Below are positions 9,100 through 18,240 of a stretch of 64,000 nucleotides of DNA, one piece after another. The stretch spans positions 154,002 to 218,001 of the forward strand of contig NZ_VDCS01000009.1 of assembly GCF_006265225.1 (NCBI RefSeq). Reading direction: 5' to 3'. The notes below the pieces were generated by a model. It did no database searches, was not told the DNA's origin, and was given only the letters and a program-made list of their open reading frames with translations. This stretch comes from Allotamlana fucoidanivorans. GTDB lineage: Bacteria; Bacteroidota; Bacteroidia; Flavobacteriales; Flavobacteriaceae. Position numbers and translations under genes: made by a program. How positions within the stretch are numbered: the stretch's first letter is position 1; every line of letters begins with the position of its first letter.

Positions 9100-10794
9100 A
9101 TGGATATGAAAAAAGTAGTATCATTAAAGGTCTTATTAGTTTTAGCACTTACTGTTGCTTCAACTAGTTGTAAAAAGTCCTCTAGTTCAAAGAACAGTTC
9201 CAGAGCTACCGGATGGCAAATTAACTCTCGCGAAGGAGGGTTTCAATATAACACAAACTTCAAGGAACAAGAAACATCTCCTGGATTAGTGTTTATAGAA
9301 GGTGGAACATTCACCAAAGGTAGAGTTCAAGATGATGTGATGCATGATTGGAATAACTCCCCAAGTCAGCAACACGTACAATCCTTTTACATGGATGAAA
9401 CAGAAGTTACCAATGCTATGTATATGGAATACTTGGACTGGTTAAAACGTGTATATCCGCCCTCTGAAGATAATTTTAGAGCTATTTATACGGGTGCCCT
9501 ACCAGATACATTGGTATGGAGAAACCGTCTTGGTTTTAATGAAGTTATGACCAACAATTACTTGCGTCATCCTGGCTACGGTGAGTATCCTGTGGTTGGT
9601 GTAAGCTGGATTCAAGCAGTTGAATTTGCTAATTGGCGTTCAGACCGTGTTAATGAACACAACCTTGAAAAAGCAGGATATTTGAAACGCGATGCCAAAA
9701 TTACCGATGTAAATTCTGAGCAAACCTTCAGTACAGACACTTATATTAATGCCCCTACACTTACCTACGGAGGAAATGAGGAAATCATTAATGGTGATGT
9801 TAGAGGTAGAAGAAATGTAAGAACAGATGCAGACGGCAATGAAACAGGCATCTACGCTACTCGTGAAACGGGTATTATTTCACCAAAATACAGACTTCCT
9901 ACAGAAACAGAATGGGAATATGCCGCCTTAGGGTTAACAGAAATTAGAAGCTATAACTTATACCGTGGACGTAAAAAATATCCATGGGATGGACAATATA
10001 CACGTTCTGGAAAACGCAAAATACGTGGTGATCAATTAGCTAACTTTAAGCAAGGAAAAGGAGATTACGGCGGAATTGCAGGATGGTCTGATGATGGTGC
10101 CGATATTACCAATGCTGTAAAATCATACGAACCAAATGATTTTGGATTATATGACATGGCAGGTAATGTTGCTGAATGGGTAGCTGATGTATACAGACCT
10201 ATAGTAGATGATGACTTTAATGATTTCAATTATTACAGAGGAAACGTTTATACCAAAAATGCCCTAAATGAAGATGGCACTGTAAAAGTTGTTACGGCTG
10301 ATGAAATTGTTTATGACACCTTATCAAACGGAAAATTAGTTGCCAGAGATTTACCAGGTGAAATATTACAAGTTCCTGTGGACGAAAATGAAACTTATTT
10401 AAGAACCAACTTTGATAGAAGTAACCACATTAATTTTAGAGATGGTGATAAACGTTCATCACGCTATTATGAAAGTTTTAATGATGAGGAAGATGGAGAT
10501 AAATCTGCCGAAGCTGAAACAAGAAAGATGTACAACTCTCCAAAACACAGAATCACAAGGGATTCTTTAGGAAATATTATAAGAGAGTATGACAAAGGAA
10601 ACAACAGAACCTCTTTAATAAATGATGAAGTACGTGTTTACAAAGGTGGTTCTTGGAAAGACAGAGAGTATTGGTTAGACCCAGCTCAAAGACGTTACTT
10701 CCCTCAAGATATGGCCACAGATTATATAGGATTTAGATGTGCTATGTCTAGAGTAGGTTCAAAAAGCAAATACAAAAACAAAAAGAAAAACTAA
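9100..10794 (+). CDS. gldJ: Gliding motility lipoprotein GldJ
   Basis: GldJ is an outer membrane lipoprotein needed for gliding and for stability of the GldK/T9SS ring. The N-terminus has a lipoprotein signal with the lipobox around TVASTSCKK (Cys near residue 24). The remainder is a formylglycine-generating-enzyme (FGE/sulfatase-modifying) fold: SPGLVFIEGGTFTKG, MDETEVTNAMYMEYLDW, VVGVSWIQAVEFANWRS, YRLPTETEWEYAA, GLYDMAGNVAEWVAD, and RVYKGGSWKDR at the end. In Gld proteins this fold is structural, not catalytic. The start could be the ATG at 9100 or the one at 9106; both give the same signal peptide. A terminator follows the gene. Confidence 0.95.
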   Translation: MDMKKVVSLKVLLVLALTVASTSCKKSSSSKNSSRATGWQINSREGGFQYNTNFKEQETSPGLVFIEGGTFTKGRVQDDVMHDWNNSPSQQHVQSFYMDETEVTNAMYMEYLDWLKRVYPPSEDNFRAIYTGALPDTLVWRNRLGFNEVMTNNYLRHPGYGEYPVVGVSWIQAVEFANWRSDRVNEHNLEKAGYLKRDAKITDVNSEQTFSTDTYINAPTLTYGGNEEIINGDVRGRRNVRTDADGNETGIYATRETGIISPKYRLPTETEWEYAALGLTEIRSYNLYRGRKKYPWDGQYTRSGKRKIRGDQLANFKQGKGDYGGIAGWSDDGADITNAVKSYEPNDFGLYDMAGNVAEWVADVYRPIVDDDFNDFNYYRGNVYTKNALNEDGTVKVVTADEIVYDTLSNGKLVARDLPGEILQVPVDENETYLRTNFDRSNHINFRDGDKRSSRYYESFNDEEDGDKSAEAETRKMYNSPKHRITRDSLGNIIREYDKGNNRTSLINDEVRVYKGGSWKDREYWLDPAQRRYFPQDMATDYIGFRCAMSRVGSKSKYKNKKKN

Positions 10795-10813
10795 TCATTT
10801 TTCTAAAACACAT

Positions 10814-10845
10814 AAAGTCCTAACTTATTGTTAGGACTTTTTTTA
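10814..10845 (+). terminator. gldJ terminator
   Basis: An 11-bp stem AAAGTCCTAAC with loop TTATT is followed directly by a T run. It lies 20 bases after the gldJ stop codon. Confidence 0.85.
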
Positions 10846-10870
10846 TACCTTTATTTTAAAAATACCACCT

Positions 10871-12145
10871 TTGAATATACAACAACTTCACCGCCTCTTT
10901 TTAACAAGTCACGGTGCCTGTACCGATACTAGAAAAATTAAACAAAATGCTATGTTTTTTGCCCTTAAAGGGGAAAACTTTAATGGCAATTCATACGCTG
11001 AACAGGCCTTAAAATCGGGCGCTCGGTATGCTGTTGTTGATGAAGACGCTTATAACCTTTCTGAAAACACTATTTTAGTTGAAGATGTTTTAGAAACGCT
11101 ACAGCAGTTAGCTTCATTTCATAGAAACTTTTTAAAAGTACCTATCATTGCACTTACTGGAAGTAACGGCAAAACCACCACCAAAGAACTTATTAACACC
11201 GTATTATCTCAAAAATTTAAAACTACTGCCACAATTGGCAATTTAAACAATCATATTGGTGTGCCATTAACGCTCCTTTCAATGAATGCAGATACCGAAA
11301 TAGGCATTGTTGAAATGGGTGCCAATCACTTAAAAGAGATTGCTTTTTTATGTAACATCGCTCAACCTGATTACGGCTACATCACCAACTTTGGAAAAGC
11401 CCATCTTGAAGGTTTTGGTGGCGTTGAGGGGGTTATTAAAGGTAAAAGTGAAATGTATGATTACCTCATTAAAAATAACAAAACCATATTTGTAAACGGC
11501 ACCGATCCTATTCAATTAGAAAAAACATTAAATACCAATCGTTTTGTATTTAATGCGCATGACTCTGATGTATCCATAAAATTTGTAAGTGCACAACCCT
11601 TTGTAACATGCCAATACAAATCACTACCTATTGAAAGTCATTTAATAGGCGATTATAATTATAACAATATTGCAGCAGCCATAGCTATTGGGCACTATTT
11701 TAAGGTAGATGCTATTCATATCAAATCTGCCATTGAAGCATACACCCCTACCAATAACCGCTCTCAGATTATAAACCAAGGCAATATAAAAATCATTCTT
11801 GATGCCTATAATGCCAACCCAACAAGCATGCGAGCAGCATTACATAATTTAAAAAACTTGAAAGGCGAAAAAATAGCAATTCTTGGCGATATGTTTGAGC
11901 TTGGCAACGATGCCAAAACAGAACATCAAAATATGGTTGATTTGGCTATTTCTCTAAATATTGATCAAATCATTTTTGTTGGTGAAAACTTTCTCGAGAC
12001 TAACTTAAATAGTTCTAAAGCATTTAAATTTAAATCGTTTGAAGATTTTAAAATGGCATTTAATTTGTCAGAAATTAAAAACAAAACGTTATTAATTAAA
12101 GGCTCTAGAGGTATGGCTTTGGAAAGGATTTTAGAGCTTCTATAA
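10871..12145 (+). CDS. murF: UDP-N-acetylmuramoyl-tripeptide--D-alanyl-D-alanine ligase
   Basis: MurF adds D-Ala-D-Ala to the UDP-MurNAc-tripeptide, the last cytoplasmic step of peptidoglycan precursor synthesis. The Mur ligase P-loop ALTGSNGKTTTKELI lies at about residues 95-110. The N-terminal domain has SHGACTDTRKIKQNAMFFALKG, typical of MurF, and the central domain has EMGANHLKEI. The C-terminal domain carries DAYNANPTSM. The start is a TTG codon; it gives the family's usual N-terminus (MNIQQLHRLFL), whereas the next ATG would remove the UDP-binding start. It follows the gldJ terminator closely and ends in its own terminator. Confidence 0.95.
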   Translation: MNIQQLHRLFLTSHGACTDTRKIKQNAMFFALKGENFNGNSYAEQALKSGARYAVVDEDAYNLSENTILVEDVLETLQQLASFHRNFLKVPIIALTGSNGKTTTKELINTVLSQKFKTTATIGNLNNHIGVPLTLLSMNADTEIGIVEMGANHLKEIAFLCNIAQPDYGYITNFGKAHLEGFGGVEGVIKGKSEMYDYLIKNNKTIFVNGTDPIQLEKTLNTNRFVFNAHDSDVSIKFVSAQPFVTCQYKSLPIESHLIGDYNYNNIAAAIAIGHYFKVDAIHIKSAIEAYTPTNNRSQIINQGNIKIILDAYNANPTSMRAALHNLKNLKGEKIAILGDMFELGNDAKTEHQNMVDLAISLNIDQIIFVGENFLETNLNSSKAFKFKSFEDFKMAFNLSEIKNKTLLIKGSRGMALERILELL

Positions 12146-12159
12146 CATTATAAAAGACT

Positions 12160-12189
12160 AAGTATCTGTTCTACGTAGAACAGATACTT
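12160..12189. terminator. Terminator between murF and the convergent T9SS cargo gene
   Basis: A perfect 30-base palindrome (AAGTATCTGTTCTAC and its complement) starts 14 bases after the murF stop codon and is followed by TTTTCC. It could also act on the opposite strand. Confidence 0.7.
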
Positions 12190-12273
12190 TTCCTAAAACT
12201 ATTGTTATATTTAATTACAATTTAATAGCTAATGTTCCTTTTTTTAATTTAATGTCTTCTTCATTTTAACTAA

Positions 12274-15171
12274 TTATTTTATTACTAGCTTTTTAATTTC
12301 CGTGTTTTCTTCTTTAGATATTTTCAACAAATAAACACCTGATTTTAAACCAGAAATATCAAGTTTCCCATCTATTAGAGATTTGCTCATCATAGCTTTT
12401 CCTAACAAGTCGAAAACAGAAATCTCTAACCTAGATTGATCCGTATTTTCAATATTGATATAACCTAAGGATGTTGGATTAGGATATATTTTAATGAAAT
12501 CTTTGTTATATTCTCCAACATTCAAGGATAAATCTTCTAAATTCCTTGCAGTAACTGTCATACTCTCATTATTATTACGAACCAAAACAACCAAGTCTTT
12601 TGGCGTACTAGGAATATCGGTAGGAATAATGATATAATCCGCAAACGGAAAATCTGCCAAAAACTCTAAAGTACCACCACCACTACTGTCGCTTATGGTA
12701 TACGTATTATTTAAAGCAAACTGTCCAGATTCGCCAAAACTGGCATTTTCTATCATGATTAATTCAGATTCATAATCCGAAAAATTGGCGGCTTTTAACT
12801 GTTGTATAGTAATGGTCTCTGGCGTTCTAGGTGCATTTGATAGGGCATTTCCATAAGGAACTTGACTTGTTTCTAAAATTAATTCACCATTATCACCATG
12901 CTTTAAATAGCCCCTAATATTTTCCAAAACATCACCATCAACATAAGGATCTAAAAAACCATTTTCGTCACTAACCACAATACCTGCACTATCATCTTGA
13001 AAAAAATGCAAGTTGTTATTATCATCAAAATTATAATAGGTAGAGGTTACTTGGCCAGTTACCCGATAGTACATTCCTGGATCGACAGATTGATTCCTAA
13101 GTGCTAATATATCTGCAACATCGATATAAGACCCTACACTTACAATAACGGAGTAAGTTGCAGCTGGAGACCATGGATCACCTAAATTATCTACTAGTTG
13201 CGCGACATATTTATAGGCATTACCCGGAAGCATCCCAGGTAAAAAAGTATCTATACCTGTATCAAAAGCACAGCCACTATTTACTGGACTATCATCACTT
13301 GCATCCGTAAGCCACCATCTAATAAAACCATCACCTCCAGTACCTGTACAACCATTATTATCAGAAGACATTATGAAATTGGCTACATCAAAAACCAGCG
13401 CAGCATTTGCAGCTGTGCCAGGATCCATATTTTCTAAAACACTTCCATTTGGTACGCCTTCCACAATAAGCTTTGCTCTACTAGGGTCTAAAATATCCAG
13501 AGAGCTTCTAGAAGTGATATCTGGATTATTATTTAATGGAATCACAATCCCTACCAAGTCTGCCGTACTAGGAATAGTAGCACCAATATAATCGGCTTCT
13601 GGAAACAAGGTCCTAAATGGAAAATTACTGCCGCTACCATCATTTATACTATAAAAACTACTAGCACTAAATGTACCTGAAGATTGAAATGTGGCATTCT
13701 CAACCATGACCAATTCTGATTCATAATCTTCTAAATTATCTCTTATTTCTTGAGTCGTAATAACTTCGGGAACTATTGGAAAATTCATAGTAGGAGTTTC
13801 CCATGCTGCTTCAGTAGGGATAAATCTTAAAATGCCGTTTACCTCTTCTAAATGCCCTTTAATATTGGTAAGCACATCGCCTGTTCCATATTCGTCAATT
13901 TCACCATTTTCATCATAAACCAATATACCAGCGGTATCATCTTGAAAATATTGCTGATTTTGATATACAGAACCCCTAGAATAGGTATTTGTAACTGCCC
14001 CAGAAACTATATAATATTTATAAGCTTCAAAAGTTCCCATGGGGCTGACCCTAAGTGTAGCTAAATCATTAACAGTTTCATAAGCACCAATATTAACGGT
14101 AATAGTATAATTTGCTTCAGGAGTTATAGCTACTCCTGAATTGTCAACCAACCAACCTGTTACTATATAACTTTTTCCTGCCTCTAAACCATTTACATCC
14201 TGTTCAACACCCTCATCAACAGCAAATATAGTACCACTAGTCACTATTTGATTATTACTTAAATCTTCTACATTCCATTTAATAAAACCATCACCACCAC
14301 TACCTGTACCGCCTCCAGCATCATTGGACAAGTTAAAATTAGTTGCTTCAAAACCTACAGTTGGGTTGTTATTTGGTAATTCAGGATCCGCCGAAAGCGT
14401 CGACCCACTGGCAGGAGCATCCGTTAATGCCACCGAAGGCATTGCATTCATTATATCTTCCCAACTTGTTGCTACCCTAATACCATCTATAAAACCAGAT
14501 GGCCCATTGGAGCGCTGACGAATCGCTACAGATGAAATTGAGACAACCCCAGCAAAAGCTTGAGATGCTTCAGCCGTTATTGGTTCGCTTGCAACAGGAC
14601 TGTTTAGCACGTATAATTTTGATGTTCCTGAAGAAATAATATAGGCCGCTATCATGAGATAGGTTGTGTTCTTTGAATATACTGTTGTTCCCCATTCAAT
14701 CTGAGCATTTGTGCCTTGTGAAATAATTCCAAAATTAATTTTTGTATTATCACCATCATCTTCTTTCACAAAAACTCTGGCACGTATATCGCTTGAACTA
14801 TTTAAACTCATAAAAAAACTGCCACCAGCACCTGCTTCTAAAACATTGGTATCTAAATTGACCAAAGCGCTCATATAAACGGTACCAGTAGTTACAGTGG
14901 CAAACGACCTGTTTACGGCTTGCCCATTGGCACCATTGCTTATTTCGGCACTACCACCAAGCCCTGAAGATGGATAGCTCCCCATTGACAAACCCATATC
15001 ATGATTATAAGCAACATTAGGAGGGCCCGGGCTATGTTCACTCCAATTAAATCCAGATACAAGTAAATCTGTGGAAGTTGTGCCATAATCAAAATTCTCT
15101 TCCAATAACGTTTGCGAAAAAACTATTGAGGAGGTTAATACAATAACAAATAAAAAGTAAAAATTTTTCAT
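12274..15171 (-). CDS. T9SS-exported multidomain protein with two DUF5689-like units
   Basis: This is a 965-residue exported protein with a signal peptide (first 19 residues, ending VFSQ). About residues 20-245 resemble a concanavalin/LamG-like jelly roll. It is followed by two copies of a roughly 300-residue unit. Each unit has a segment containing GDGFIKWNVED or GDGFIRWWLTD, then a DUF5689/OB-like domain with QQYFQDDTAGILVYDENG or LHFFQDDSAGIVVSDENG. The last 75 residues are a type A T9SS sorting domain (FIKIYPNPTS ... SGVYLLKI ... KKLVIK). It should be delivered to the surface by PorU/PorV. The substrate is unknown; nuclease- or adhesin-associated roles are known for DUF5689 neighbours, but no catalytic motif is visible. 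A TAAATTTG -7-like box lies upstream at 15199-15206. Confidence 0.85.
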   Translation of the reverse strand: MKNFYFLFVIVLTSSIVFSQTLLEENFDYGTTSTDLLVSGFNWSEHSPGPPNVAYNHDMGLSMGSYPSSGLGGSAEISNGANGQAVNRSFATVTTGTVYMSALVNLDTNVLEAGAGGSFFMSLNSSSDIRARVFVKEDDGDNTKINFGIISQGTNAQIEWGTTVYSKNTTYLMIAAYIISSGTSKLYVLNSPVASEPITAEASQAFAGVVSISSVAIRQRSNGPSGFIDGIRVATSWEDIMNAMPSVALTDAPASGSTLSADPELPNNNPTVGFEATNFNLSNDAGGGTGSGGDGFIKWNVEDLSNNQIVTSGTIFAVDEGVEQDVNGLEAGKSYIVTGWLVDNSGVAITPEANYTITVNIGAYETVNDLATLRVSPMGTFEAYKYYIVSGAVTNTYSRGSVYQNQQYFQDDTAGILVYDENGEIDEYGTGDVLTNIKGHLEEVNGILRFIPTEAAWETPTMNFPIVPEVITTQEIRDNLEDYESELVMVENATFQSSGTFSASSFYSINDGSGSNFPFRTLFPEADYIGATIPSTADLVGIVIPLNNNPDITSRSSLDILDPSRAKLIVEGVPNGSVLENMDPGTAANAALVFDVANFIMSSDNNGCTGTGGDGFIRWWLTDASDDSPVNSGCAFDTGIDTFLPGMLPGNAYKYVAQLVDNLGDPWSPAATYSVIVSVGSYIDVADILALRNQSVDPGMYYRVTGQVTSTYYNFDDNNNLHFFQDDSAGIVVSDENGFLDPYVDGDVLENIRGYLKHGDNGELILETSQVPYGNALSNAPRTPETITIQQLKAANFSDYESELIMIENASFGESGQFALNNTYTISDSSGGGTLEFLADFPFADYIIIPTDIPSTPKDLVVLVRNNNESMTVTARNLEDLSLNVGEYNKDFIKIYPNPTSLGYINIENTDQSRLEISVFDLLGKAMMSKSLIDGKLDISGLKSGVYLLKISKEENTEIKKLVIK

Positions 15172-15198
15172 AATAGTTGGTGTTTGTTAATAGCTATG

Positions 15199-15206
15199 CA
15201 AATTTA
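15199..15206 (-). promoter_or_regulatory. -7-like element upstream of the T9SS cargo gene
   Basis: CAAATTTA on the plus strand reads TAAATTTG on the coding strand, which matches TAnnTTTG, 28 bases before the start codon. No -33 TTG at the right distance was seen. Confidence 0.35.
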
Positions 15207-15362
15207 TGTGACCTAAAACCATAGTGATATTCACCAAGTAAAATACAGGTTTGAGGTTAGCTATTACTTATAGGAAGGGATTGCTACTAAAAACTCATTA
15301 ATAAGGAAAATCTCTAATTGGATATGCTATAGTTGATCTTTACACAACCAACATTCCATTTG

Positions 15363-15386
15363 AGTATGTTATAAAAAGTACATACT
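15363..15386. repeat. Inverted repeat AGTATGT-N10-ACATACT
   Basis: Two perfect 7-base half-sites are separated by 10 bases upstream of the LuxR-family gene at 15688. The shape suits a dimeric regulator. The GTAT core resembles the GTATT half-sites of the two duplicated blocks nearby. Confidence 0.5.
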
Positions 15387-15442
15387 TTTAGTAAAATAGA
15401 TGATTAAAAAGTGCCCACGCTATACAGCACAGGCACAATTTC

Positions 15443-15523
15443 TAATTCTCCCTAAGAACTAATTAATAGCATTGTAAAGTTAGCATGTGACAGATAAGTT
15501 TACAATACCTAATTTGGGGTATT
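15443..15523. repeat. Duplicated non-coding block, copy 1
   Basis: It begins with a 36-base segment (15443-15478) that matches 18079-18114 with one mismatch. After exactly 25 unrelated bases comes an AATACC...GGTATT inverted repeat (15504-15523). The second copy has the same order and the same 25-base gap. On the minus strand the block is followed by a hairpin with a T run, so a small transcript ending there is possible. Confidence 0.75.
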
Positions 15524-15687
15524 CTGTTTCAAATCATCGAAAAAAAGAGTCCTTAAAAGAGATTTTAACAAGCTAGACTTTTTTATTGCTTGCAATCATC
15601 AAAAAAACAATCTTATCGTCTTAACTATTTTGACTTTTGAATGCCTTTTACCTATTTTTAGTTGAAATTGCTATTCAAATATATTTT

Positions 15688-16461
15688 ATGAAGGAAAAAC
15701 AAGTTGCTCACGTTTTAAATCTTTGGAAAAATAATCAACCTTTACTCCCAGAAAAAAAGGAGATCTTTCTAGATGCTATTGACCAAATTGGATCTTTATT
15801 TGCAATTGGTTCCTATTATTACTATATCTTCAATTTTCAAACTTTAGACATAGATTTTACTCACAAGGGCACACAAGACGTATTAGGCATACCTGCTTCA
15901 AATGTTTCACTAAACACCCTATTTGAACTTATGCATCCTGAAGATTTAGCTAAAATGCATTCAAAAGAAGAGTTAGCTGCTCGCTTCTTTTATGAAAACA
16001 TCGTTCCCCACGATATAGTAAATTATAAAGTTATGTACTTACTCCGATTAAGACATAAAAAGGGAGGATACCGAACTATTCTTCAACAAACTAGAGCATT
16101 GCACCTTTCTAATGACGGAATGATTCAAAATTGCATTACGGTTCATACTGATGTAACTTATTTAAAAATGCCTATTACCCATCAAATTTCGTTTGTTAGT
16201 GATACACTTCCTTGTTATTATGGATTGGAATGCGACAATAAGTTACATAAAATGGAATATAATCTGCATAGCATCCTAACTAATAAAGAAAAAGAAATTA
16301 TTAAATTGATTTCTATTGGGGAAACCGCAAAAGACATTGCAGAAGCCTTGTCTATTTCTATTCATACAGTAAATACCCATAGAAAAAACATTCTTAAAAA
16401 GACCAAATGTGCCAATACTGCCGAACTTATGGCGAAATGTTTAATGGCTGGTATAATATAA
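15688..16461 (+). CDS. PAS-like/LuxR-family transcriptional regulator (first of tandem pair)
   Basis: This is a 257-residue regulator with an N-terminal PAS-like sensor (about residues 35-170, including FELMHPEDLAKMHSKE and YLLRLRHKKGGYRTIL) and a C-terminal GerE/LuxR helix-turn-helix (LTNKEKEIIKLISIGE ... SIHTVNTHRKNILKK). It has no receiver domain, so it is not a standard response regulator. The start at MKEKQVAHVLNLW is preferred to an upstream TTG because it aligns with its neighbour. The next gene starts 5 bases after this stop codon and is a clear paralogue, so the pair arose by tandem duplication. The ligand and targets are unknown. Confidence 0.85.
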   Translation: MKEKQVAHVLNLWKNNQPLLPEKKEIFLDAIDQIGSLFAIGSYYYYIFNFQTLDIDFTHKGTQDVLGIPASNVSLNTLFELMHPEDLAKMHSKEELAARFFYENIVPHDIVNYKVMYLLRLRHKKGGYRTILQQTRALHLSNDGMIQNCITVHTDVTYLKMPITHQISFVSDTLPCYYGLECDNKLHKMEYNLHSILTNKEKEIIKLISIGETAKDIAEALSISIHTVNTHRKNILKKTKCANTAELMAKCLMAGII

Positions 16462-16466
16462 CCTTT

Positions 16467-17243
16467 ATGCAAGAAGAAAACATAAATAAACTCATGGCGG
16501 TTTGGAAAGAAAAGAACACCATTCTTAAACCAAGCATACGAAAGGACATAACCGACCTTGTAAACCAAATGGCTTCTATCTTTGCTGCTGGAAACTTTTA
16601 TTACCTTATTATGAACTTTGAAATTTCTGAATTGGAATGCGTAAGTGAAGGCACAAAAGCTGTTTTAGGAATAGAACCTAATGCTCTATCATTAAAAACT
16701 TTCCTAGATCTAGTACACCCAGAAGATTTAAACAAAATGAGAGAAAAAGAACTGGCTTCTTTGAACTTTAAACTCAATGAAATTGCAAAAAAAGAAATAA
16801 CGAAATATAAAACGGTTTATTTATTACGAATAAAGTGCAAAAATGGTGGATACAAAACCGTACTTCACCAGTCTAAAGCCTTATCCGTTTCTGAAGACGG
16901 CAAAGTATTTCAAACCATTTGTGTCCATACAGATATAACTCATTTAAACCCTACCATAGATCACAAAATATCCTTTATCAGTCAAGAATGTCCTTCTTAC
17001 TATTCCCTAGATACTGGATCTAAATTTAAATTGGTTAAAAATAGTTTTCAAAATTTATTTTCACCTCGTGAAAAAGAAGTTATCAAACTCATAGCCAAAG
17101 GAAAAACAACGCCAGAAATCGCCTTAATACTTTTTATCTCAGAACAAACCATACAGAAACACAAGAAAAACATATTGCAGAAATCCCATTGTAGAAATGC
17201 TGCCGAATTAATAACAACATCAATTAGGGAAGGTATTATTTAA
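16467..17243 (+). CDS. PAS-like/LuxR-family transcriptional regulator (second of tandem pair)
   Basis: This 258-residue paralogue of the preceding gene is colinear with it: MQEENINKLMAVWKEKN, the DLVHPEDLNKMREKE block of the PAS-like domain, YLLRIKCKNGGYKTVLHQ, then the HTH (FSPREKEVIKLIAKGK ... ISEQTIQKHKKNILQK). The start at 16467 keeps this alignment; the open frame extends 20 codons upstream into the previous gene. The recognition helix differs from its sister (EQTIQKHKKN against IHTVNTHRKN), which suggests different DNA targets. Its stop codon overlaps that of the convergent hydrolase through the shared bases TTAA. Confidence 0.85.
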   Translation: MQEENINKLMAVWKEKNTILKPSIRKDITDLVNQMASIFAAGNFYYLIMNFEISELECVSEGTKAVLGIEPNALSLKTFLDLVHPEDLNKMREKELASLNFKLNEIAKKEITKYKTVYLLRIKCKNGGYKTVLHQSKALSVSEDGKVFQTICVHTDITHLNPTIDHKISFISQECPSYYSLDTGSKFKLVKNSFQNLFSPREKEVIKLIAKGKTTPEIALILFISEQTIQKHKKNILQKSHCRNAAELITTSIREGII

Positions 17244-18013
17244 AATACTTCTTTAGCTATTTGGGCCACGGCTTTATTAAATGCATCTGGTTTTTCATGG
17301 CTTATAAAATGACCACATTTTTCAAAGATGATTAATTCACAATTAGTGTCACACTGCTTTGCAATGTATTTTAAATATTCCAAATTAACACTTGGATCAT
17401 GAGTGCCTGCTAATATATACTTATTAACATTCAGATTCATAAATATTTCATACTCATCTTGAAATGCGGCCTCTGCAATAGCTTTAGCAACCGCTAAACG
17501 CACCATAGGGTTGGTTACTTTAAAATCCTCAATAATGATTGAGCTTTTGTCTTTATCAAAAACCGCTAATTGGGCAGTTTCTTTAATTTGGCTTTCCAAA
17601 GGATTTTCAATGAAATAGGTCTGTAATTCTGAAATAGGCAAAAAAGCTTCATCAAAATTAATAGGTTTCTTTATTGGTGGCGTGCCAAATATCACTAATC
17701 CCTTTAAACGTCTAATATGACTTGCAATTTCAATAGCAATATGACCTCCAAGAGAATTCCCAACTAATAGAATATCTTCATCGAGATTATTTATAAAATC
17801 GATGCATAATTTATTATAACTAGAAATTGAAAAATCCTCAACTGTTTGATTTTCATTAATAGCCTCACCATGACCCGGTAAATCTATTGCTATTTGGGAG
17901 TAACAATGAGATGCTTCAAATCCATCTAAATGAAACACCCTTGATGATGATGAATTACCATGAATAAAAATAACAACCCCTTTCTTATCACCTTTTCTTT
18001 GAATATACTTCAT
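17240..18013 (-). CDS. Alpha/beta hydrolase
   Basis: This is a 257-residue single-domain alpha/beta hydrolase without a signal peptide. The oxyanion-hole segment is VVIFIHGNSSSSRVF, the nucleophile elbow is LVGNSLGGHIA (Ser near residue 93), the acid is expected around LAGTHDPSVN, and the catalytic His is in KCGHFISHEKP. The fold includes esterases, lactonases and haloperoxidase-like enzymes, so the substrate cannot be named. It sits between LuxR-type regulators, with a terminator and the second copy of the duplicated block between its start and the third regulator. A link to signal turnover is possible but unproven. Confidence 0.85.
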   Translation of the reverse strand: MKYIQRKGDKKGVVIFIHGNSSSSRVFHLDGFEASHCYSQIAIDLPGHGEAINENQTVEDFSISSYNKLCIDFINNLDEDILLVGNSLGGHIAIEIASHIRRLKGLVIFGTPPIKKPINFDEAFLPISELQTYFIENPLESQIKETAQLAVFDKDKSSIIIEDFKVTNPMVRLAVAKAIAEAAFQDEYEIFMNLNVNKYILAGTHDPSVNLEYLKYIAKQCDTNCELIIFEKCGHFISHEKPDAFNKAVAQIAKEVF

Positions 18014-18032
18014 GAGATTAGGATAACATAAA

Positions 18033-18077
18033 AAAAAGTGTTCAACATTTATATTTCTATATTACCGAACACTTTTT
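18033..18077 (-). terminator. Terminator downstream of the third LuxR-family gene
   Basis: Arms AAAAAGTGTTC (18033-18043) and GAACACTTTTT (18067-18077) form an 11-bp stem around a 23-base loop. On the minus strand the stem is followed by a T run. It lies between the third regulator and the hydrolase, so it should separate their transcripts. Confidence 0.7.
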
Positions 18078-18078
18078 A

Positions 18079-18158
18079 TAATTCTCCCTAAGAACTAATT
18101 AATAGCAATGTAAATTTCGGGGTAATACTTCTTTTATGCAATACTCAATTTGAGTATT
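18079..18158. repeat. Duplicated non-coding block, copy 2
   Basis: The 36-base segment at 18079-18114 differs from 15443-15478 at one base. After 25 bases comes AATACTC/GAGTATT (18140-18158), a perfect inverted repeat with centre AATTT, like copy 1. On the minus strand it lies in the 3' region of the third LuxR gene, just before its terminator. Confidence 0.75.
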
Positions 18159-18240
18159 TCCTTCTAAACAGCATTGTTTTCGTTGAAATCCTGTTTTTAA
18201 CAGATAAGTAGCATAAGACACACATCATACAACGATTAAC

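Larger units (their letters stand above)
15172..15687. other. Regulatory intergenic region between the T9SS cargo gene and the first LuxR gene
   Basis: This region of 516 bases has no convincing gene. It holds the -7-like box of the leftward gene, an inverted repeat AGTATGT/ACATACT at 15363-15386, a GTGCC/GGCAC hairpin followed on the minus strand by a T run (about 15405-15435), and the first copy of a duplicated 80-bp block (15443-15523). No rightward promoter was clear, although the first LuxR gene must be transcribed from here. Confidence 0.6.
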
